From positions 1 to 47,737 of the IMG/VR virus record IMGVR_UViG_3300017735_000016: a DNA stretch of 47,737 nucleotides, one strand, 5' to 3'. The DNA comes from a virus. The notes under the pieces were generated by a model. That model had not been told where the DNA came from. It made no database searches and worked only from the letters and a program-made list of their open reading frames with translations. The translations under genes and the position numbers were made by a program. This document shows, piece by piece, positions 43,701 through 47,737 of this stretch (position 1 is the first letter of the stretch; each line of letters starts with the position of its first letter).

Positions 43701-44372
43701 AATAGTCAGACTAACCCCGAAATATTATTTCCAACAACAATTATGGATTTAGGGCCAAGAAACATGTTCATTAAGGAGATATGTGTAGACCCTGAATTAG
43801 ATGTAAACTGTTCAGTATCTAAGAGTATTGGAAATACATCATACCAAGACATAAACGACCTAATGGAGTGGGTTATATCCTCTAAAGAGGTCAAAGAAAA
43901 GGGAAAACTAAAAGTACAAGATCTTTTTGATAAAAGGGGTAATGGATCAATGGACGGAGATATTGTTCAATTATTAAATTTCAACTCTCAACTTGGAATA
44001 TACGGGTACGACGATGAGGACCAAGATAGTCCCTACTTCCCTGTTAATGGGGCTGAGTATTTTGATGGTGTTGGACCACTAAGTTTAAACTTTCGTTTTT
44101 CTGAAGATGATCAAGATACTGAAATTGTTGAAAAAGATGGTACGTTACTTAGAATATGTATAAACTCATCAGGTAATTTAACCGAAACAGCTCAGGATGT
44201 CCCATATTATAGGTGGGATAAAAAGGGTGACGGATTTGGTGGTGATGTAGCGACCGGTACCAATTCAAACGGTGAGACTACGTATAGTGTTACCGATTCA
44301 GAAACCCAAGATTGGTCGAGAAATACCATATACTCAACCAAATATCAGGGAGGGTGGACCTTTCACGGATAA
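40707..44372 (+). CDS. Large baseplate/tail structural protein (gp7 position)
   Basis: The 1221-residue product follows gp25 and gp6, where T4 has gp7 (1032 residues). Near residues 45-200 it has 'VVCGRITANQGFGVANARVSIFIPL' and 'GVPVGKQTIHVDVDLSDMG', a layout of the carboxypeptidase-regulatory-like beta domains common in Bacteroidota. Residues about 504-545 form a long hydrophobic helix-like stretch (HKFKFLITTILNFLERLYLI and QFAFDFIVEFIFDVSEILYD). The middle is a beta-rich part (about 640-850) and the rest is rich in turns. It stops at TAA 44370-44372 with a 72-codon frame directly in phase after it. A structural wedge or fibre-attachment role is the best inference; the T4 equivalence is by position only. 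Confidence 0.5.
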   Translation: MMQKHRIRTEIGNNQKLTVELKQDYDLLEILSLKFSQKDAYTSLCADYGVVCGRITANQGFGVANARVSIFIPLDDVDEQDPVVSALYPYKLTQDTNTDGYKYNLFPKRKQHTGHTPTGTFPDQEDILTREEVLYVYEKYYKYTVKTNDAGDFMIWGVPVGKQTIHVDVDLSDMGCQSLVPYDFIYEGVSEEKFENNYSFRSSSDIGSLPQTLTFEESLEVYPFWGNEDLCEIGITRTDYDLSEQGIRIEPYSIMMGGTFTDSGKDSVRVRCNVDNQMGEKCALVTGEGDIEAIRFSGYYEENNDGTPNFERPILEAIQLDSQIDKEGNFFFRVPMNMGYRITNEFGELVETKDTQRGIPTRGTYRFRFSLQNDNGQKKQYRGKYLVPQVKEHQLSGEIHPNAYTFSDNLDDYPSDSHDDITGINNNGFANDMFYSFRYNRVYTVSSFINQYHNKSWGERVFPFFAKDRNESFIGIKEIQPSIEEDCSNNNEYFPITDAVRNHKFKFLITTILNFLERLYLIITQFAFDFIVEFIFDVSEILYDIKIPVVKYRPFKSTARRISRFARQIQIATIRNLELINYPDCYECSKDPLTGSDGTPGGDTYEIVLINDDGDEIEFPTGSTSSYLESIVNASGLTAVNSNIVTNHPYDPNDGTSSGSPDYLDLTITGGHPDKNYIIKFIVEPEVGYTDPNTGEYIITSQAVYYYLFIGYGSDSPVNDSVTGRYDGLSYEIFTAYYDSNNTDMSGSLPDEYPGTVLSAVGQFTIHTVYFYGEKQVNTTSNDLAESGCSKYDTIYDPDNDMSLRAFLNNAGGTNDYNYWVGVGSQGSAYPDIFIDTEDPCNYTPPSFDIVASISAWYKEAGKTGDPYTSRRCRIADGHAPDRETGIPAGTASGHSEFRDGVYTLIAAAGKNRAMILNYSRRKLLGKLMCGGITSYTFSNSWLNGSLYFFQFRRRKGGNNAKYCKDVIHREVDDTGVHYYYRSTPYDGTNFIGGKNEENSQTNPEILFPTTIMDLGPRNMFIKEICVDPELDVNCSVSKSIGNTSYQDINDLMEWVISSKEVKEKGKLKVQDLFDKRGNGSMDGDIVQLLNFNSQLGIYGYDDEDQDSPYFPVNGAEYFDGVGPLSLNFRFSEDDQDTEIVEKDGTLLRICINSSGNLTETAQDVPYYRWDKKGDGFGGDVATGTNSNGETTYSVTDSETQDWSRNTIYSTKYQGGWTFHG

Positions 44373-44591
44373 ATGGAAATAGACCCATATAACGATGCCG
44401 GTGGGGATCCAACAGACGAGATAAATAGTCATTACTATGATGGTAGTATTTTACCACCATTTCGTGAGTGTGCCGACGATAATTACATACCAGATGAAGT
44501 ACCACTTGGTGGACCTTACCACTTTTACTTCGGTTTAAGAACTGGTAAAAGTTCTTGGAATAAATTTATTAAAAACTTCGGTCCGTTATGA
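44373..44591 (+). CDS. Small 72-residue protein in frame after the 1221-residue gene
   Basis: ATG 44373 begins immediately after the TAA of the gene before it and in the same frame. The product is acidic at first (MEIDPYNDAGGDPTDE), then has a C-terminal motif GGPYHFYFGLRTGKSSWNKF that looks like the natural end of a larger structural protein. Either the two are separate proteins made by coupled translation, or the stop is read through, or it is a natural break of a once single gene. It overlaps the next gene by 4 nt (ATGA). Confidence 0.65.
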   Translation: MEIDPYNDAGGDPTDEINSHYYDGSILPPFRECADDNYIPDEVPLGGPYHFYFGLRTGKSSWNKFIKNFGPL

Positions 44592-46333
44592 TAAAAAAGA
44601 AAATTGTTGCACCAAGTAAACGTTATAAAAAGGCGGAATCTGAAGATTTAACTTTAAGAATAAATTTTGAAGAGGATAAGAGTTTATTAAGGGAGGGTGA
44701 TAAAAATATAGTTTTAGACATTGCAGAACTTTATAGAAAGGAACGTAATGAAAGTACCAAATATAGAATTTATGGTAAAATGAATATGGTGTTTAGAAAC
44801 ACATATAGCGGAACTACCACATACGATCCTTTACGTAACAACCTTTATATTATAGGTGATGGTCTTGATGGTGATTTTACGGGACACTTACCATATAACG
44901 AATTTGCATTCATTAGAAACGATTATGTTAGAGAAGTCTCCATTTCAACAGGTACTACAATGGGGACCTATGATCCCAATATATTTATAACAGGTGATAC
45001 CACACATAGAGTGATAAATGAAATAGACTCTGCATCTACAAATTGGAATGTGTTTTTATCATATGTCTATGATAAAGACTCAACACACCAAATGAAGTAT
45101 ACTTTGTCGGGAAATACGGAGTATAGTTTTACGGCATCTAATGGAGTACCGTTTAGGATAACGGAGTATCCGAACTACTACGAACTTACAAGTCCAATAC
45201 CACATAATATGAAACAGGGGGAATTCGTAATAGTTTCAGGAACTTCAATAAGTAGTGGTACCGAATTGGATAGAATATTCCCAATATCTTCAGTAGGTAA
45301 TGAAATATTTGACTCTGAGAAATATGTATTAATCATACAAAAGTCGGCACTATCTAATTCACAAACAATGAGTGGGGTGGTTTTCGGTAAAAGATGTATA
45401 GACAAATTAAGAATGTCGGGAACAACATCTGAGTATTATGTTCATAAACACAAAATACTCACAAATACCGACGACTGTATAATAGATAGAACAGGTTTTG
45501 AAACACCTGTTTTTGAAATAGAAAGAAAATTACAGTTTGAAACCGCAGACAATAGAAATGATGTGTATACAGTACAGAATAGACCTGAAACGGTTCTATT
45601 TCATTTTAAAGATGAGATAGACATAAATGGTCTAATAAATAATTTAGGTTATACAATAACGGACCTTTATGTAACGAAAGTGTTTAAAAATGGTAATGGA
45701 TATTTCCAATATCCCCCAAGACACGGTTATAAATTTCATTTTCATAATAATTGGGTGGATAATCATTTTGATACTTCATTTTCAGGGTCAGACTTAGGAC
45801 TACAATCAACCAACTTTAGTAATAGTGGTTTTACATTTACAAAAGGTACTGAACTTCAGAAAGATGATGAGATATTAGGTGCATTTGTGGAATACAATAA
45901 AGAAGATTTTAAAGAAACTATATTGTCTGAGTCGTTTCATAAATACACAATTGATTTTAACATTTTTAATCACGGACAAATAGATCCAAGTGTCGGATCA
46001 ACCGTAACAAATCCTTTAGGGTTATACTACCAACCTCACCAAAGGGTTAAATTAAGAGAATTATCACCATACGTGGAGACCGCAAATACGGATCAAATAT
46101 ATGGACTACCTGAGAACTCTGTTTACGATGAATATAGGGTTTTATGGAAATGGAGAGATTTATATGACCATGGTTATATTGATCCCGATGGGTTTGGAAC
46201 AAACCACCCATTTACAAATGGACAACATTACGTCAAATCTGACATAAACTTTTACCTTAGAAATGAGGAGACCTTCATGAATAAAAGTGATGGTTTAACT
46301 AATTTCAGTGAGGATAACGATGGAATATGTTAG
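44588..46333 (+). CDS. Tail or baseplate structural protein, unknown
   Basis: I do not recognise this 581-residue protein. It starts with a basic stretch (MIKKKIVAPSKRYKKAE), and most of the rest is beta-rich with many Thr, Ser, Asn and Tyr. Near its C-terminus is LWKWRDLYDHGYIDPDGFGTNHPF, a short well-formed motif, followed by GQHYVKSDINFYLRNEE. The position after gp25, gp6 and a gp7-position gene would fit gp8, but it is much longer than T4 gp8 (334). It overlaps the gene before by 4 nt and is followed with no gap by the next gene, so the products are probably made in matched amounts. Confidence 0.55.
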   Translation: MIKKKIVAPSKRYKKAESEDLTLRINFEEDKSLLREGDKNIVLDIAELYRKERNESTKYRIYGKMNMVFRNTYSGTTTYDPLRNNLYIIGDGLDGDFTGHLPYNEFAFIRNDYVREVSISTGTTMGTYDPNIFITGDTTHRVINEIDSASTNWNVFLSYVYDKDSTHQMKYTLSGNTEYSFTASNGVPFRITEYPNYYELTSPIPHNMKQGEFVIVSGTSISSGTELDRIFPISSVGNEIFDSEKYVLIIQKSALSNSQTMSGVVFGKRCIDKLRMSGTTSEYYVHKHKILTNTDDCIIDRTGFETPVFEIERKLQFETADNRNDVYTVQNRPETVLFHFKDEIDINGLINNLGYTITDLYVTKVFKNGNGYFQYPPRHGYKFHFHNNWVDNHFDTSFSGSDLGLQSTNFSNSGFTFTKGTELQKDDEILGAFVEYNKEDFKETILSESFHKYTIDFNIFNHGQIDPSVGSTVTNPLGLYYQPHQRVKLRELSPYVETANTDQIYGLPENSVYDEYRVLWKWRDLYDHGYIDPDGFGTNHPFTNGQHYVKSDINFYLRNEETFMNKSDGLTNFSEDNDGIC

Positions 46334-47287
46334 ATGAAAATTAGATTTAATCAAAATAATAAGAACTTATTAATCAATAAGGAACAAAACTTTAAAACTG
46401 ATGCTGGGTGGGATGAGAATTTTCAGTCATATGAGGATGAGGTTTTAAAAGATATTATAAATCCTGTTGAGAACTACGAAACTAATAGGTATGTTCATAA
46501 ACCTTACGTTTCTACAATAGGTCAAGCACCTGGTTCAGGAGACACGTCAGCTCCTGACGGTAGTAATGATTCCGCATTTTCAACATCATTATTTACAACT
46601 ACTGTTAGTTCCGTAGAACAAACTGATATATGGTTTTACTTTTATTTTAAAAACCCATCGAATGTCTACACATTAGATTATAAAAATGTAGGTATTACCC
46701 AAACAGATAAATTAATGGCTAACTTAAAATATAGTTTTTTTAGGTTAGAGTTTTATAAAACCCCCAATAACGAACCACCTAACAGATCTAATAGGAGATT
46801 GGTTTTTGCAAAAAATTTAGCACCCGCGGTTGGAGAAAGAGCAACCTTTGAAAATAAGTTTGAGAAAATGTATGTACCTGTATTTTTCGGTTCAAGTATG
46901 AGAAACAAAGAGAACATGTATCTTTTTTGGTTCCATGATGATACTGTTTTAGAAGAGACAGAACTTACGGGAACTACTTTTTTTATGACCGCAAAGTTTT
47001 ACAATTCTTTTGATGGTAGTAAGGTACCATTTGCAAATAAAGAAATAACAGACACTTCGAGCATTGTAGAAGAACAAGATCTATACTTCCAAGTAGAGAT
47101 GGATAGGACCAACACACCCACATACCATTACACTATTTCAGAATACAATGGAACTTCCCCATACACATCAAATCGAAAGGGTATGAGTGGAGACCCTATA
47201 AAGTTTTATGAAATACCGACAGTGGTTGATAGTGTTCCTCCACCAAATTCTTCAACACCTGACGACTCTAATACTTCAACTGATTAA
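46334..47287 (+). CDS. Structural protein, unknown (317 residues)
   Basis: I do not recognise this protein. It is beta-rich, with WFYFYFKNPSNVYTLDY near residue 100, 'FFRLEFYKTPNNEPPNRSNRR' and a region YVPVFFGSSMRNKENMYLFWF near 185. The C-terminus is a Pro/Ser/Thr/Asp linker (VPPPNSSTPDDSNTSTD). ATG lies directly after the TAG of the gene before, and the next gene begins directly after its own TAA, so it is translationally coupled on both sides. Its place among baseplate genes suggests a tail role. Confidence 0.55.
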   Translation: MKIRFNQNNKNLLINKEQNFKTDAGWDENFQSYEDEVLKDIINPVENYETNRYVHKPYVSTIGQAPGSGDTSAPDGSNDSAFSTSLFTTTVSSVEQTDIWFYFYFKNPSNVYTLDYKNVGITQTDKLMANLKYSFFRLEFYKTPNNEPPNRSNRRLVFAKNLAPAVGERATFENKFEKMYVPVFFGSSMRNKENMYLFWFHDDTVLEETELTGTTFFMTAKFYNSFDGSKVPFANKEITDTSSIVEEQDLYFQVEMDRTNTPTYHYTISEYNGTSPYTSNRKGMSGDPIKFYEIPTVVDSVPPPNSSTPDDSNTSTD

Positions 47288-47737
47288 ATGATGAATAAGA
47301 ATTATTATAAAATACTAAAATCAATCACTGGTACAACATACCATTTACCAATATACTTGGACAGTAAAGGTTATGAGATGGGTGGAATGGTTGGATTCGA
47401 AGGAGATATTGAACAAGTTGAACAAATAACGAACTTTAATTACCAACATACAGGTGGTAATACGATTAGATTATATAACTCAGTTAATAGGGACGCATTA
47501 AGAATAATTAAAAATGAAAATTTTTCTATTGATTGGGGTGATGGATCAGTAGATACCATTGGTGTTGGTCTTGGTAATAGTTTAGAATATAAACAACATA
47601 CATTTCCTTCTTCAGGTACTTATAATGTGTCTATTGGTTTAACTAATAATTGGACTCAGAAAAAAATAACAAAAAAAATTACAGTACCCGAAAACACAAC
47701 AGTGAGTAACTCTAACGGATCTTTTGGACCATTTATA
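47288..47737 (+). CDS. N-terminal part of a PKD-domain structural protein (cut by right edge)
   Basis: The frame is open from ATG 47288 (a second ATG at 47291) to the window's end, 150 codons. After about 70 residues of beta-rich sequence it has SIDWGDGSVDTIGVGLGNSL followed by YKQHTFPSSGTYNVSIGLTN, a PKD domain with its WGDGS and 'H.f...GtYnVsl.vtN' signatures. PKD domains are carbohydrate- or protein-binding beta modules common in surface proteins of Bacteroidota and in their phages' fibres. It is likely a fibre or tail-tip protein, but the C-terminus that would tell is outside the window. Confidence 0.75.
   Translation, partial: MMNKNYYKILKSITGTTYHLPIYLDSKGYEMGGMVGFEGDIEQVEQITNFNYQHTGGNTIRLYNSVNRDALRIIKNENFSIDWGDGSVDTIGVGLGNSLEYKQHTFPSSGTYNVSIGLTNNWTQKKITKKITVPENTTVSNSNGSFGPFI

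Overview
This AT-rich window is a stretch of a large T4-like (myovirus-type) bacteriophage genome. The evidence is a contractile tail sheath and tube pair, baseplate wedge genes of the gp25 and gp6 type, and a T4-type replication set: family B DNA polymerase, gp32-like SSB, UvsX, RNase H-type 5' nuclease, gp41-like helicase and NrdA/NrdB. The host is probably a member of the Bacteroidota. The two clearest promoters, ahead of the polymerase and the SSB, have the TTG-N20-TAnnTTTG form of that phylum, Shine-Dalgarno sequences are mostly absent, and starts lie in A/T-rich leaders. No tRNA, capsid, portal, terminase, integrase or CRISPR was seen here.

Layout. 1-2493: the end of a Pro/Thr-repeat protein, a trypsin-like protease with its own Pro/Thr linker, and a small Ig-like baseplate-type protein. 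2526-5517: DNA polymerase with a host-type promoter. 5514-9266: a gp13-like neck gene and an SNF2-type helicase on the minus strand, with a possible nuclease gene between them on the plus strand. 9318-17812: neck/tail-completion genes, sheath, tube, a tail-assembly chaperone that appears to need a +1 ribosomal frameshift, and the tape measure. 17858-28605: two giant baseplate/hub proteins with a LysM-like protein between them. 28652-29873: three small genes including a Dps/ferritin-like protein. 29901-38323: terminator, promoter, SSB, a structured leader, uvsX, 5' nuclease, an unknown gene, gp41-like helicase, nrdB, nrdA and a strong terminator. 38349-47737: gp25, gp6, a 1221-residue baseplate protein split from a 72-residue piece by one in-frame TAA, two further structural proteins, and a PKD-domain protein cut by the right edge.

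Expression logic. Most structural genes or operon heads carry TATTTAT at one of three distances from the start codon (4-5, 14-15 or 35 nt). The replication genes polymerase and SSB instead carry host-type promoters. This suggests an early (host sigma) and late (phage-modified RNA polymerase) split, with a late element that reads opposite to the T4 late box TATAAATA.

The most interesting points are the probable +1 frameshift between the two halves of the tail chaperone (slip site 15851-15857, extension to 16010), the recurrent late-promoter-like element, a three-way-junction RNA with an 11-codon reading frame ahead of uvsX, the in-frame stop at 44370-44372, the virion-type trypsin-like protease, and an OmpA-like motif inside a baseplate protein. 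All family names come from reading motifs by eye. No database search was run.
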